Shown here: one piece after another, positions 25,992 through 35,405 of the stretch | How the letters are laid out: each line of letters starts with the position of its first letter | Numbering within the stretch: position 1 is the first letter of the stretch | The notes under the pieces: model-generated | Seen by the model: only the letters and a program-made list of their open reading frames with translations | What the model was told of the DNA's origin: nothing | Databases searched by the model: none | Translations under genes and position numbers: made by a program | Assembly (NCBI GenBank): GCA_900544645.1 | Contig: UQWG01000002.1 | Coordinates: 39,092 to 103,091 of the forward strand | Length of the DNA: 64,000 nt | Source of the DNA: an uncultured Collinsella sp. | Lineage (GTDB): Bacteria > Actinomycetota > Coriobacteriia > Coriobacteriales > Coriobacteriaceae | Direction of reading: 5' to 3'

Positions 25992-28076
25992 ATGGATACT
26001 ACCGATAGCGCCTATGGCGACAAACTCATCCGTCTTGACACGTTCGACACCGCCGTGGCGGTCGACCCCAGCGCCGAGGACGAGGCCAAGCGTCGGTTTA
26101 TGACGCTTATTCTCCAGACGGCCCACCGCAACAACGGCAACATCGGGCACGTGCTGCGCGCGACCAACACGAGCGGCGAGGTCTTTGCCGTCAAGCTACT
26201 CAAGGACAACGCCGTCCTTTCCGGCCAAGCCCCCGACCGCTCCGCCGAGCAATCGGCCGCTCACCTGGCCAACACCGCCGCGCTGTTCGAGGAGTACCGT
26301 CATCTGTGTACCGTCTCGCACCTGCGCGGATTTCCGCGCGTCTATGGCTACGGTTCATGCGAGGACGACCCGCTCATCCTCATGGAGTGGGTCGAGGGCA
26401 CCTCACTCAAGCAGGCGCTGCCCCTGCTTCCGCACGACGCCTCGGGCGGGCTGACCACCCAGATGGTCGCCGCCGTCGGAAACGCCGTGCTTCGTGCGCT
26501 CTTGATGACCCAAGGCCTCGTGAATCCGGTCATCCATCGCGACCTGTCGCCTGCCAATATCATGTTCCGCACCACCAGCCGAACGCTCGAGCAGCAGATT
26601 GCCGATTGCTCCTTTGACCCCTGCCTCATCGACATGGGCTCCGCGACCATGGCTCTCGGCGACGACACGATCACCCGGCGCGCCGACATCTGGCGCTTTG
26701 CCACGCCCGCATACGCCGCGCCCGAGATGCTCACGCGGGATATCGAAGGCATCGCGGCCCTTCGCCGTTCGCCGGCAATCGACGTCTATGCGCTTTCGAG
26801 CATTTTGTACCAGCTCTACAGCGGTCGCAAACCGTTTGACTTTGAGTCGACGGACGCCGCTGCAACCGGCTCGTTCTATCTCGTAAAGACCAAGACCAGG
26901 CCGGCACCGCTCGAGCCGCGCTGCGAGGGCGATGAAGCGCTTGTCCAAATCATCATGAAGGGTCTCTCAGTCGAGCAGTGCGATCGCCCTACCGAGCAGC
27001 AGATGCTCGAGGTGCTCTCGACATACCTCACCGACGCCGAATCCGAGGGCCGCGAGGGCGCGGGCAGTGACGCCGCAATCGACATCGACTCCGGTACGCA
27101 CCTTAAGGTCGACGTCGCCGGCGAGCGCGCGCGAGAGATTCTGGAGCAGGCCCGACACGATGCCATGACCCGCCGCCGGTTTATTATCGGTGGCGTCGTT
27201 GCAGCCGTTGCGGGGCTCAGCGTCGTTGGGGCGGCGACCCATGGCTTTGGCATCCCCGACTACCTGGACGGCATCCGCGGTTCGCTTGACGACTACACCT
27301 GGGATCAGCTGCAGGAGATTTCACTCAAGATTAAGGCCGCCGAGACCCGTAGCGAGGCACGCGAGATTGCCAAGCGCTATCACCTGCTCGATGCCGATGG
27401 GCATATCCCCTATCCGTGTACCAAACGTGTCACGCTCACCAACGGGCTGGAGGTCGGCGCGCAGCTTGTGGGCATCCGTCACGATGAGCTTCTGGACGGG
27501 ACGGGCAAGGCCGGGCTGACGTTTATGTTCGACGCCGGTATTGCCGAGCGCAACGCTGCGGCTGAACCGCCGAGCGCCGGCTGGGCAGATTGCGAGCTGC
27601 GGGAATGGCTCGACAGCGACGGCCTTAAGCTGCTGCCCAACGAGCTGCGCGCACTCATCAAATCTGTCAAAAAGATTTCGAATAACGTTGGCGCCGCCAG
27701 AAGCGCATCGTGTCTGAGCGAGCTGCCCGCAACTCTTTGGCTGCCCGCCATGGTCGAGCTGTGCGGAGTGCAGCCGCCCGAGTCATTTGCCGAGGGCTTT
27801 CACTACCTGGCCGACATCTACAACGGCGAAGGCAAGGAGTACCAGCTGTTCCGCGAGCTCAAGGTAAGTCCGTATACCACGAACGAGATGTTGGTTCGCC
27901 AGTGGAAGGGCAAGGACACCTGTTGGTGGGAGCGCACGGTGAGCCCCGACACATCGGAGAGCGAAGGCACACTCTATATGAATCGCGTGGGACACGACGG
28001 CGACGTCTTTACGTACGCCACGCCTGCGGAAAAGCCAAACAAGCGAACCTGTGTGATCCCCGGATTCTGCATCTAG
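25992..28076 (+). CDS. Transmembrane Ser/Thr protein kinase with extracellular DUF6273-like domain
   Basis: A 694-residue protein. Residues about 45-350 are a Hanks-type kinase: VAVK-type lysine K68, helix-C Glu around 100-101, H-R-D-L-S-P-A-N at 182-189, and A-P-E at 243-245. The metal-binding DFG is D-M-G here (214-216), and the glycine loop is degenerate. A single membrane helix follows at about 397-417 after M-T-R-R-R-F, placing the kinase inside and the C terminus outside. The extracellular part contains L-R-E-W-L, L-P-N-E-L, W-W-E-R-T-V-S-P and G-D-V-F-T-Y, as in DUF6273, a likely sensor. Preceded by an FHA gene and followed by a surface-protein gene. Active kinase is probable, since H-R-D and the lysine are kept. 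Confidence 0.87.
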   Translation: MDTTDSAYGDKLIRLDTFDTAVAVDPSAEDEAKRRFMTLILQTAHRNNGNIGHVLRATNTSGEVFAVKLLKDNAVLSGQAPDRSAEQSAAHLANTAALFEEYRHLCTVSHLRGFPRVYGYGSCEDDPLILMEWVEGTSLKQALPLLPHDASGGLTTQMVAAVGNAVLRALLMTQGLVNPVIHRDLSPANIMFRTTSRTLEQQIADCSFDPCLIDMGSATMALGDDTITRRADIWRFATPAYAAPEMLTRDIEGIAALRRSPAIDVYALSSILYQLYSGRKPFDFESTDAAATGSFYLVKTKTRPAPLEPRCEGDEALVQIIMKGLSVEQCDRPTEQQMLEVLSTYLTDAESEGREGAGSDAAIDIDSGTHLKVDVAGERAREILEQARHDAMTRRRFIIGGVVAAVAGLSVVGAATHGFGIPDYLDGIRGSLDDYTWDQLQEISLKIKAAETRSEAREIAKRYHLLDADGHIPYPCTKRVTLTNGLEVGAQLVGIRHDELLDGTGKAGLTFMFDAGIAERNAAAEPPSAGWADCELREWLDSDGLKLLPNELRALIKSVKKISNNVGAARSASCLSELPATLWLPAMVELCGVQPPESFAEGFHYLADIYNGEGKEYQLFRELKVSPYTTNEMLVRQWKGKDTCWWERTVSPDTSESEGTLYMNRVGHDGDVFTYATPAEKPNKRTCVIPGFCI

Positions 28077-28117
28077 GGAGCGGGAGTCTTGCCGTGACGG
28101 GACCCCACCCCGGCAAT

Positions 28118-28176
28118 TGTCTTGATCTGTAACACTAACTCGGCAGATACGGGTCTAGATGTTACAGAACGAGACA
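28118..28176. repeat. Family I 59-bp palindrome, copy B1
   Basis: Arms TGTCTTGATCTGTAACA and TGTTACAGAACGAGACA. First of three copies at an 81-base period in the 401-base gap between the kinase and surface-protein genes, which holds no gene. Confidence 0.9.
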
Positions 28177-28198
28177 AACCCCAACCCCGCGAGACAAC

Positions 28199-28256
28199 AT
28201 CTCAATCTGTAACAGTAAGGGGTCAAAAACCTCTCTAGATGTTACAGATCAAGACA
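28199..28256. repeat. Family I 59-bp palindrome, copy B2
   Basis: Arms ATCTCAATCTGTAACAGTAA and TGTTACAGATCAAGACA; inner bases AGGGGTC and ACCTCT extend the pairing. Confidence 0.9.
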
Positions 28257-28279
28257 TTTGAGTTGACCGCGGACGGTCC

Positions 28280-28337
28280 GTCTCGATCAGTAACAGTTAG
28301 AGGTCATATTTGCTGCTAGATGTTACAGAACGAGACA
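28280..28337. repeat. Family I 59-bp palindrome, copy B3
   Basis: Arms GTCTCGATCAGTAACAGTTA and TGTTACAGAACGAGACA. It lies about 140 bases before the surface-protein start, in the region where its promoter should be. Confidence 0.9.
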
Positions 28338-28477
28338 TTAGCTTGCCGAGAACTTCGCCTCATAAATGTGATTCAAGTGTGTCGATATTTCCTTGCCAAT
28401 GTTGCGCAACAGAAGCCCTTTCGGCGGTCGTAACGTACGAATTGTCATAGGTACCCCTTCAACGATTGGGAGAAGAA

Positions 28478-31400
28478 ATGGCAAAGTACGCACCTAAACA
28501 CTTGGAAGTCTCAAGCGGCGACGAGCCTCGCCCCACATTCTCGGGCCACAAGGCAACACGACTCGCCGTCACCGCGGCAACCACCATCGCTATGACCGGC
28601 TCGTCGCTGCTCGCGCCGTTCTCGGCATTTGCCAACGATGTGAGTGATACCACGGCACAGGACGCGATCATGTCCCCGCTTGCTGTCCACGCCGGCGAGG
28701 CGGCAGGCTCCGCAGTAAAGGCAGACGCCCAGAAGATTGCCGACTTGCAGGCTGCGATCGACGCCGCAAAGGCTGCCGAGGCAGACGCCAAATCCGACTA
28801 CGACACGGTGGCTGCCCCCTATACCGAAAAGCAGGCGGCACGCGACAACGCACAAAGCACCTATGACGTCTCCGTCTCCGATAATTCGCAGGCAGAGGCC
28901 GCCGCGCGCGCCGAATATGCTCGCCAGCTCGATGAAAGCGTCAAGGCGGCCGACAGCGCCAGCGCCACGCTGAAGGATGCCCAAGGAAAGCTCGATGCAG
29001 CCAAGACCGACGCCGAGGACAAGTCGAAGGTCCTTGATGCCGCAAAGCTGACGGCAGCCGACGCGCAGGCCAAGCTCGAGGCAGCCCAGAAGGCAGCCGC
29101 CAACGCAACGCCGGAGGAAATCAAGGTCGCCGAGCAGGCTGCCGCAGATGCGCAGGCCGCTCTGGACCAAGCAAAGGCTGCGAAGGCCACTGCCGATTCC
29201 GCGCTCGCCGATGCCCAGCAGGCTCAGAGCGCCGCGCAGAGCGCTTACGACGAAGCGGCAGGCACGTTGGCTTCCGCTCAGCAGGAAAAGAACGCCGCGG
29301 ATGGTAAGGTAGTCGCGGCACAGAAAGCGTATAACAGCGCACAAGCCGATTTGGCGGCCGCAAAGGCAGGCGCCGAGGGCCCGGAGTATGACGCCGCCCA
29401 GGCAAAGGTCGATGCTGCCCAAAGCGCACTCGACCAGGCGAAAAAGCAGCAGGCGATTGCCGAAGCAGGCCTTTCTCAGGCAAATAGCGACGTTGAATCC
29501 AAGCAGGACGCCCTCACCGGCGCCGAAAGCGAGCTCGAAGCCAAGAAGCAGACAGTCGCAGCAGCCGAAAATGATGTAACGGCAGCCCAGACGAAAGCCG
29601 ATGCGGCGCAATCGGAGTTGACCTCGGCAAAGCAGGCACATGCTGCCGAACTGGAGAAGGCAAAGGCCGCTCAGAAACAAGTCGACCAGGCAAAAGCCGA
29701 GAAGGAGCAGGCAGACAAGGCGCTCGAAACTGCCAAGGCAAACCAGGCGGCCGCCGATCAAGCCGTTATCGATGCACAGAAAGCATACGATACGTGCAAG
29801 GCAGCAACCGATAAGGCAACGACGGCGGAGGCGCAGAGCGTCATCGGCTTCTACCAGTTCATCGGTGCCAACGACGCTGCAAACATCATCTATAGGCAGA
29901 GCGATAAAAACCCGACGACCATTGGCGATAAAAAAGACGGCACGTCACTCGACAACGCCAAGCTATCGTTTAACAAGCTGCGCGAGATTAACGAATACCG
30001 TGCAAGCGTTGGATTGAGTGAGCTTAGGGTGACGGCCGAGCAAATGGCAATCGCCCAATCCGACTCCAATTACTCTGACAAAACGCTAGGTCACTCAGAT
30101 TACGCCAATTGTGAAAATGCCGCTTGGAACTTCAGTACTAAAGAAAACATCGCTCACCAATGGGTCGATGATGAAAAGGAGATATTTGACGAGGCTGCAG
30201 CGAAAGCCGGCCTTGGCAACGTTGCCCCCAAAGATGCTTGGGATACTTTCTGGAGCCACAAAACCGAATTCGAAAAGCACGGGGCAGACTTTGGCACCAT
30301 CGGCCATTATTTGAATATCGTACAACCTAACGCCAAAACCATGGGATACGGCATCAACTCGCGCGGAACCCTTTGGCCGCATGTGTTCGTCTTGGAGATC
30401 GACAACAATTACGGTTCGTACGAGAAAGAATACTCGATCGATGAACTCGAGAATCTCTTTGATCAGTATCAGCTGAGCCTCTCCAAAGCCAGCGAAAAGC
30501 TCGCCGCCGCAAAGACGGACCTTGAGCAAAAGCGCAGCACAGCGGCATCGAAAGCCGATGCCGTAAAGGCAGCTGAAACCCTCGTCGCTCAAAAGCAGGA
30601 AGGCATTGTTGCCGCGAATAGCGACCTTGCCGCCAAGAACGACAGCGTAGCAAGTGCCGCCGCCGCTGTTGCCCTAGCAAAGCAGAATCTCGCCAAGGCA
30701 AACGGAAAAGTTGCCGAAGCCGAAGACCAGGTCAAAGCCGCCCAAAGCAACGTGGCGACCGCAGAGCAGGTCGTCAACCAGAAGCGCGCCGAGCTTAAGG
30801 CATCGAAAGAGCAAGCCGCTCAGAGTCAGAAGAAGGTTGATGACGCCAAGGCAGAGACTCTCGTAAAGCAGCAGGCTCTGCAAGATGCAAAGAAGGAACT
30901 TGCCAAGTATTCAGCCGATGTTGCTGCGGCTCAGGAGAAAGCCGACGAGGCCCATCAGGCGCTTGATGAAGCCACGGCAGCCCAGACGTCTGCCCAGAGC
31001 GCTCTCGAAAAGGCGAAGCTCGACGAGGCTGCCAAAAAGCAGGCCCTCGACACCGCGAAGGACAACGCTGAGGCCAAGGCGGCGACCGCGGAGCACGCTG
31101 CGAGCGATCTGACCACGGCGAAAAACGACTTTGCTTCAAAGAAGGCCCGTGCCGACGCCCTGAGCAATGCAGCCGATAATCTTGCCACCGCCAAGGCGGC
31201 CAAGAAGGAGGCCGACGTAGCAGTTACCGAGGCCGGAGTCGCCCTTGGTGCGGCAAATGATGCCATCGCGAACGCCGAGCAGGCGGTCGAGAATTCTCAG
31301 GCCGCATCGGACGCCGCTGTCGCTACTCTCGGAAAGCTCAAGTCCATCAACGTTGAAAACGGCATTGCTACTGGCTCTGACGCAAACGCGAACGATACGC

Positions 31401-31813
31401 TCAATGCCCTCTTTGCCAAGTGCGTCGCCGCCAAGCAGGCAGAACATAACGCAAAGGTCGCACTTGATGCCGCTCAGGCAGACCTTGATGCTGCGACGCC
31501 CGCCTACACCGCGGCTCTCAACAGCTACAACGAGGCGAAGGCAAAACGCGTAGCCGCCGAGCAAGCCCTGAAGGACGAGATCGCCCGCCAGGAGCAAGAG
31601 GCGGCGAAGGCCGAGCAGGCCAAGATCACGCAGGCTGCCGCTAAGCCGGTTACTGGAAAGCCGTCTGCCGGCAACGCCAAGACGGCCGCCAACTCGGCAC
31701 TTCCCACCACAGGCGACAATGCCGCGCTCGCCGGTGAGACGTTTATCATCGGAGGTGTCGTGCTCGTAGCCGCCGGCGTCTTTCTGACTGACAAGAAGCG
31801 TCGTCAGGAGTAA
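28478..31813 (+). CDS. LPXTG-anchored coiled-coil surface protein with a central CAP-like domain
   Basis: A 1111-residue wall protein. A long signal peptide (to about residue 47, ending A-F-S-A-F-A) is followed by an Ala/Lys/Glu/Gln-rich coiled coil (about 70-445). Then comes a globular part (about 450-638) with L-R-E-I-N-E-Y-R, G-H-S-D-Y-A-N-C-E-N and G-H-Y-L-N-I-V, resembling CAP (SCP/PR1) domains of Gram-positive surface proteins. A second coiled coil spans about 660-1055, and the anchor is L-P-T-T-G at 1075-1079 plus a hydrophobic stretch and K-K-R-R-Q-E tail. Sortase would link it to peptidoglycan. The ATG at 28478 has GGGAG 5 bases upstream. The rod-head-rod layout suggests a protruding adhesin or spacer. 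The composition is repetitive, so antisense frames look open. Confidence 0.9.
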   Translation: MAKYAPKHLEVSSGDEPRPTFSGHKATRLAVTAATTIAMTGSSLLAPFSAFANDVSDTTAQDAIMSPLAVHAGEAAGSAVKADAQKIADLQAAIDAAKAAEADAKSDYDTVAAPYTEKQAARDNAQSTYDVSVSDNSQAEAAARAEYARQLDESVKAADSASATLKDAQGKLDAAKTDAEDKSKVLDAAKLTAADAQAKLEAAQKAAANATPEEIKVAEQAAADAQAALDQAKAAKATADSALADAQQAQSAAQSAYDEAAGTLASAQQEKNAADGKVVAAQKAYNSAQADLAAAKAGAEGPEYDAAQAKVDAAQSALDQAKKQQAIAEAGLSQANSDVESKQDALTGAESELEAKKQTVAAAENDVTAAQTKADAAQSELTSAKQAHAAELEKAKAAQKQVDQAKAEKEQADKALETAKANQAAADQAVIDAQKAYDTCKAATDKATTAEAQSVIGFYQFIGANDAANIIYRQSDKNPTTIGDKKDGTSLDNAKLSFNKLREINEYRASVGLSELRVTAEQMAIAQSDSNYSDKTLGHSDYANCENAAWNFSTKENIAHQWVDDEKEIFDEAAAKAGLGNVAPKDAWDTFWSHKTEFEKHGADFGTIGHYLNIVQPNAKTMGYGINSRGTLWPHVFVLEIDNNYGSYEKEYSIDELENLFDQYQLSLSKASEKLAAAKTDLEQKRSTAASKADAVKAAETLVAQKQEGIVAANSDLAAKNDSVASAAAAVALAKQNLAKANGKVAEAEDQVKAAQSNVATAEQVVNQKRAELKASKEQAAQSQKKVDDAKAETLVKQQALQDAKKELAKYSADVAAAQEKADEAHQALDEATAAQTSAQSALEKAKLDEAAKKQALDTAKDNAEAKAATAEHAASDLTTAKNDFASKKARADALSNAADNLATAKAAKKEADVAVTEAGVALGAANDAIANAEQAVENSQAASDAAVATLGKLKSINVENGIATGSDANANDTLNALFAKCVAAKQAEHNAKVALDAAQADLDAATPAYTAALNSYNEAKAKRVAAEQALKDEIARQEQEAAKAEQAKITQAAAKPVTGKPSAGNAKTAANSALPTTGDNAALAGETFIIGGVVLVAAGVFLTDKKRRQE

Positions 31814-31872
31814 GGATTTCGGGAGGACTGCCTCTCCTCCCTCCCACCGCTTCGCAAACCCTGCCCAGTATG

Positions 31873-31909
31873 CGCCGGGGCGCCCATCACTCGGGCGTCC
31901 CGGCGTTTT
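31873..31909 (+). terminator. Terminator of the surface-protein gene
   Basis: The stem CGCCGGGGCGCCC / GGGCGTCCCGGCG (one wobble) is followed by TTTTA, 60 bases past the stop. Confidence 0.85.
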
Positions 31910-31942
31910 ACGTTGTATGCCCTGGGCATCTGCTCCGAGATT

Positions 31943-31998
31943 CTCTCGATCTGTAACAGTAAGACCGATGTTTGGGTCTTACTGTTACAGATCGAGAC
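31943..31998. repeat. Family I palindrome, copy C1
   Basis: The most symmetrical copy: CTCGATCTGTAACAGTAAGA and its complement pair over about 22 bases around a 7-base loop. It lies just after the surface-protein terminator. Confidence 0.92.
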
Positions 31999-32021
31999 GT
32001 TCGGGTTAGCCTCGAATGGTT

Positions 32022-32079
32022 TGTCTCGATCTGTAATATCTAGCAGGAAAAACGGTCTTTAGGTGTTACAGATTGAGAC
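32022..32079. repeat. Family I palindrome, copy C2
   Basis: Arms TGTCTCGATCTGTAATA and TGTTACAGATTGAGAC, 79 bases after C1. Confidence 0.9.
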
Positions 32080-32101
32080 GTTAAGTTGTGGCTCGATGCA
32101 A

Positions 32102-32160
32102 TGTCTCGATCTGTAACAGTTATTCGACAAAAACGGGTCTAGTTGTTACAGACTGAGACA
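32102..32160. repeat. Family I palindrome, copy C3
   Basis: Arms TGTCTCGATCTGTAACA and TGTTACAGACTGAGACA, 80 bases after C2. Its right end, GAGACATTAGACCG, is directly duplicated at about 32174-32187, like a slippage or recombination scar. Confidence 0.9.
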
Positions 32161-32253
32161 TTAGACCGAGATCGAGACATTAGACCGGCTACGGTCCGCC
32201 GACCTGGCTATCACCTCGGCCAATAACAGAATGGCATACATTTCAATCTCCAC

Positions 32254-32284
32254 TGGACACCCCCCGGGGGTATGGGTGTATAGT
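32254..32284 (+). promoter_or_regulatory. copA promoter with CsoR-like operator
   Basis: The G/C-tract palindrome ACACCCCCCGGGGGTATGGG, completed by TGT (32257-32279), has the form of CsoR copper operators. It sits between TGGACA (32254-32259) and TATAGT (32279-32284), a 19-base spacing. The csoR gene lies downstream in the same gene set, which supports copper-responsive repression. Confidence 0.65.
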
Positions 32285-32331
32285 GTCAACGGGTTAACAA
32301 TTCCAACACCAAATTACAGAAAGGAGGAGCC

Positions 32332-34671
32332 ATGGCTCAAGATAAGTTCGACGTGGGCGGCATGACGTGCGCCGCCTGCCAGGCACATGTAGACCGTGCC
32401 GTGAGCAAACTCGACGGCGTCCAAAGCGTCGCGGTCAACCTGCTCGCCGGTTCCATGATGGTCGACTATGACCCCGCGCAAGTCACCCCCGACGATATCT
32501 GCACCGCTGTCGATCGCGCGGGCTACTCGGCCTCGCCCATCAGCACGGGCACCGACGCTGTCCAAAGCGGCAGCTCGCAGACCAGGTCTGGCGCAGCCCA
32601 TATGGAGTCGCCGACCAAAAAGCTGGAGGCCGCCGCCTCCGCCATGCGCACCCGCCTCATCATCTCGATCATCTTCCTCATCCCGCTGTTCTACATAGGC
32701 ATGGGACACATGCTCGGTTGGCCACTGCCCGGCGTCTTCACCGACCACACCCACAGCATGACACTCGCGCTTACCGAGCTCGTCCTGCTCATCCCCATCG
32801 TCTACGTCAACGACGCGTACTTTATCAACGGGTTTAAATCGCTCGCGCACGGCGCGCCCACCATGGACGCCCTTATTGCCGTGGGCGCCACCGCCTCCAT
32901 CGCCTGGTCGCTCTACGCCATGTTCATCATGGCCGACCAGCTAGCCGCAGGTCAGGTGCACGAGGCCATGATGACGAGGATGGACAACCTGTATTTTGAG
33001 AGCGCTGGCACCATCCTGTCGCTCGTCACCGTGGGCAAATACCTCGAGACGCGCAGCAAGTCCAAGACCGGCGGCGCTATCGAGGCGCTCATCGACTTAG
33101 CACCCAAGACCGCGACCGTCGTGGCAGAGGACGGCAGCGAGGCCACCGTCGACGTCGATGCCATTCTGCCCGGCCAGGTGCTGCGTGTGCGCCCCGGCGA
33201 GTCCATCCCTGTCGACGGCGTGGTACTCGAGGGCGCTTCGGCCGTGGACGAAAGTGCACTGACCGGCGAGTCCATCCCCGTGGAGAAGACCGCCGGCGCC
33301 ACCGTCAACGCCGCCACCGTCAACCGCACTGGATCGTTTACCTTCCGCGCTACGCGTGTGGGCGCTGACACGTCGCTCGCCAAGATTATCCAGCTCGTCG
33401 AGGACGCCAATGCCACCAAGGCACCCATTGCTCGACTGGCCGACAAGGTCGCCGGCGTGTTCGTGCCCGTGGTATTCGTGATCTCGGCCGTGACCTTTGT
33501 GGTGTGGATGGCACTGACCAGCGACGTGAATGAGGCGCTCACCTCCGCCGTCGCTGTGCTGGTGATCAGCTGCCCGTGCGCGCTGGGCCTGGCCACGCCC
33601 GTCGCCATTATGGTCGGCACCGGCAAGGGCGCCGAGATGGGCATTCTATTTAAGAGCGCCGAGGCGCTGGAGAACCTGCGCAGCGTGGGCACCGTGGTGC
33701 TCGATAAGACGGGCACGGTCACCCGCGGCAAGCCTGCCGTGACCGATATCGTGGTAGCCACGCGCGCTGACGGCTCGCCCGCCATGAGCGAAAAGGCGTT
33801 GCTCAAGCTGGCCGCTGCGCTGGAGCGCTCAAGCGAGCACCCGCTGGCCGAGGCGATTATGGCCGAGTGCGAGGCGCGCGGAATCGTCGCACGCATGGTC
33901 GAGGACTTTACCGCCGTGCCCGGGCGAGGCGTTACGGCACGCGAGGGGCAGAATGTCATCGCCGCCGGCAACGTGCGTCTGATGGACGAGCTGGGCGTGA
34001 AGGTTCCCGCCGGCCTTGCCGAACAGTTCGCGGCCGAGGGCAAGACGCCGCTGTTCTTTGCCAAGAACAGCGAGCTTGTCGGTACCATCGCCGTGGCGGA
34101 CGAGGTCAAGGAGACGAGCGCCGGGGCCATCGCCGCACTGCGCTCGCTTGGCGTCGACGTGCGCATGCTCACCGGCGACAACCGCGTGACGGCCGAGGCC
34201 ATCGCCCGCCGCGTGGGGCTGAGCAGCGAACAGGTCATCGCCGACGTCCTCCCTGCCGACAAGGAGCGCCACGTCCGCGAGCTGCAGGATGTGGGCGGCA
34301 AGGTCGCCATGGTAGGCGACGGCATCAACGACTCCCCCGCCCTGGCGCGCGCCGACGTGGGCCTTGCTATCGGCACCGGCGCCGACATCGCCAAGGAGGG
34401 CGCCGACGTGGTTCTCATGCGCAGCGACCTCATGGACGTCGCCCGTGCCATCGAGCTGTCACGTGCCACAATCCGCAACATCAAGCAGGACCTGTTCTGG
34501 GCGCTGTTCTACAACGGCATCGGCATTCCGCTCGCCGCGGGCGTGTTCTTCCCGCTCACCGGATGGCAACTCTCGCCGATGTTTGGCGCCGCGGCCATGA
34601 GCCTGTCGAGCGTATGCGTTGTAAGCAATGCGCTGCGCCTGAAATCCTTTAAGCCTAAAGTGGCAAAATAG
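32332..34671 (+). CDS. copA: Copper-translocating P1B-type ATPase
   Basis: A 779-residue membrane pump that exports Cu(I). One N-terminal metal-binding domain has G-M-T-C-A-A-C (Cys 13 and 16). The transmembrane metal site C-P-C is near residue 414. The phosphorylated Asp is D458 in D-K-T-G-T-V-T. The P1B S-E-H-P-L motif and the hinge G-D-G-I-N-D-S-P-A are intact. A His-rich loop (T-D-H-T-H-S) lies between early membrane helices. AAAGGAGG precedes the ATG by 5 bases. It is followed by copZ and csoR on the same strand, the classical copper-homeostasis set. Stop codon TAG. Confidence 0.95.
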   Translation: MAQDKFDVGGMTCAACQAHVDRAVSKLDGVQSVAVNLLAGSMMVDYDPAQVTPDDICTAVDRAGYSASPISTGTDAVQSGSSQTRSGAAHMESPTKKLEAAASAMRTRLIISIIFLIPLFYIGMGHMLGWPLPGVFTDHTHSMTLALTELVLLIPIVYVNDAYFINGFKSLAHGAPTMDALIAVGATASIAWSLYAMFIMADQLAAGQVHEAMMTRMDNLYFESAGTILSLVTVGKYLETRSKSKTGGAIEALIDLAPKTATVVAEDGSEATVDVDAILPGQVLRVRPGESIPVDGVVLEGASAVDESALTGESIPVEKTAGATVNAATVNRTGSFTFRATRVGADTSLAKIIQLVEDANATKAPIARLADKVAGVFVPVVFVISAVTFVVWMALTSDVNEALTSAVAVLVISCPCALGLATPVAIMVGTGKGAEMGILFKSAEALENLRSVGTVVLDKTGTVTRGKPAVTDIVVATRADGSPAMSEKALLKLAAALERSSEHPLAEAIMAECEARGIVARMVEDFTAVPGRGVTAREGQNVIAAGNVRLMDELGVKVPAGLAEQFAAEGKTPLFFAKNSELVGTIAVADEVKETSAGAIAALRSLGVDVRMLTGDNRVTAEAIARRVGLSSEQVIADVLPADKERHVRELQDVGGKVAMVGDGINDSPALARADVGLAIGTGADIAKEGADVVLMRSDLMDVARAIELSRATIRNIKQDLFWALFYNGIGIPLAAGVFFPLTGWQLSPMFGAAAMSLSSVCVVSNALRLKSFKPKVAK

Positions 34672-34736
34672 GCTCACCATTAAGTCAATTTAGAACGGGT
34701 TTTCCAGGTGCCCGAGATTGACCTGAAAGAGGAGCG

Positions 34737-34757
34737 ACGCGTACTTTGGTACGCGGG
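34737..34757 (+). other. Small hairpin between copA and copZ
   Basis: ACGCGTAC / GTACGCG around TTTG. No T tract follows, so it may be a processing or partial termination site within the copper operon. Confidence 0.35.
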
Positions 34758-34818
34758 CGGCGGCTTGAAGGTCAAGGTCGGATGTCTGGGAAAGCCGACA
34801 CAACAGAGAGGGATACCC

Positions 34819-35040
34819 ATGCGATACACAATCAAGACTTCCGGCCTTATGTGCGGCCACTGCGACGCCACCATCGAGACGGCGCTGCTCAACGTGGCCG
34901 GCGTGACCGATGCCGACGCCGATCACGAGACCCAGACCGTCCAGGTGGAGTGCGCCGACACCGTGACCGCCGAGCAGCTCACCGCTGCCATCGAGGGCGC
35001 CGGCGAGAAGTTCCACGCCCTGTCCGTGACCGCCGCGTAG
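34819..35040 (+). CDS. copZ: Copper chaperone (heavy-metal-associated domain)
   Basis: A 73-residue single-domain protein with the ferredoxin-like HMA fold. The Cu(I) site is L-M-C-G-H-C (Cys 12 and 15), followed by the typical V-A-G-V-T-D-A-D-A-D and T-V-Q-V-E-C. It carries copper to the copA ATPase. The start at 34819 has GAGAGGG 6 bases upstream; the frame is open further back to 34708 without a ribosome site. It is 147 bases after copA and 48 bases before csoR. Confidence 0.9.
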   Translation: MRYTIKTSGLMCGHCDATIETALLNVAGVTDADADHETQTVQVECADTVTAEQLTAAIEGAGEKFHALSVTAA

Positions 35041-35088
35041 CAGCTACCAGAGACATTCGACTCCATCGACCAGAAACGAGGACCCGCC

Positions 35089-35361
35089 ATGATGGCAGAC
35101 CACAAATCGGTGACCCGCATGCTCAAGACGGCACGCGGTCAGATCGACGGCATCTTGCGGATGGTCGAGGAGGACCGCTATTGCGTCGATATTTCCACGC
35201 AGCTCATGGCCACACAGGCGCTCCTCGCGCGCATTAACGCCGACGTGCTTAAGGCGCATATCGAGGGCTGTGTGACTTCGGCAATCGAATCGGGCGACGA
35301 AGACCTCAAAGCCGCCAAGCTCGCCGAAATCGAACGCGTCGTCGACAAGCTCTCCAAGTAA
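35089..35361 (+). CDS. csoR: CsoR family copper-sensing repressor
   Basis: A 90-residue all-helical repressor. The three Cu(I) ligands of true CsoR proteins are present as Cys 32, His 57 and Cys 61 (Y-C-V-D-I and A-H-I-E-G-C). The first helix K-T-A-R-G-Q-I-D-G-I matches the family. Copper binding releases DNA, and the likely target is the G-tract palindrome before copA. The start has GAGGA upstream; two ATG codons in a row make the exact start uncertain by one codon. Confidence 0.92.
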   Translation: MMADHKSVTRMLKTARGQIDGILRMVEEDRYCVDISTQLMATQALLARINADVLKAHIEGCVTSAIESGDEDLKAAKLAEIERVVDKLSK

Positions 35362-35405
35362 TTGGGGCATTGGGGACAAACTTCTTTGCACCGTCTTGGT
35401 ATTCC

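Noticed and set aside
28511..29761. A 416-codon minus-strand frame opposite the surface protein
   Set aside because: Leu/Gly/Cys-rich shadow of the repetitive coiled-coil codons.
24540..32160. The 59-bp palindromes as ordinary rho-independent terminators
   Set aside because: They lack T tracts, stand also in divergent promoter regions, and in several places a separate proper terminator lies next to them (for example 31873-31909 before C1).
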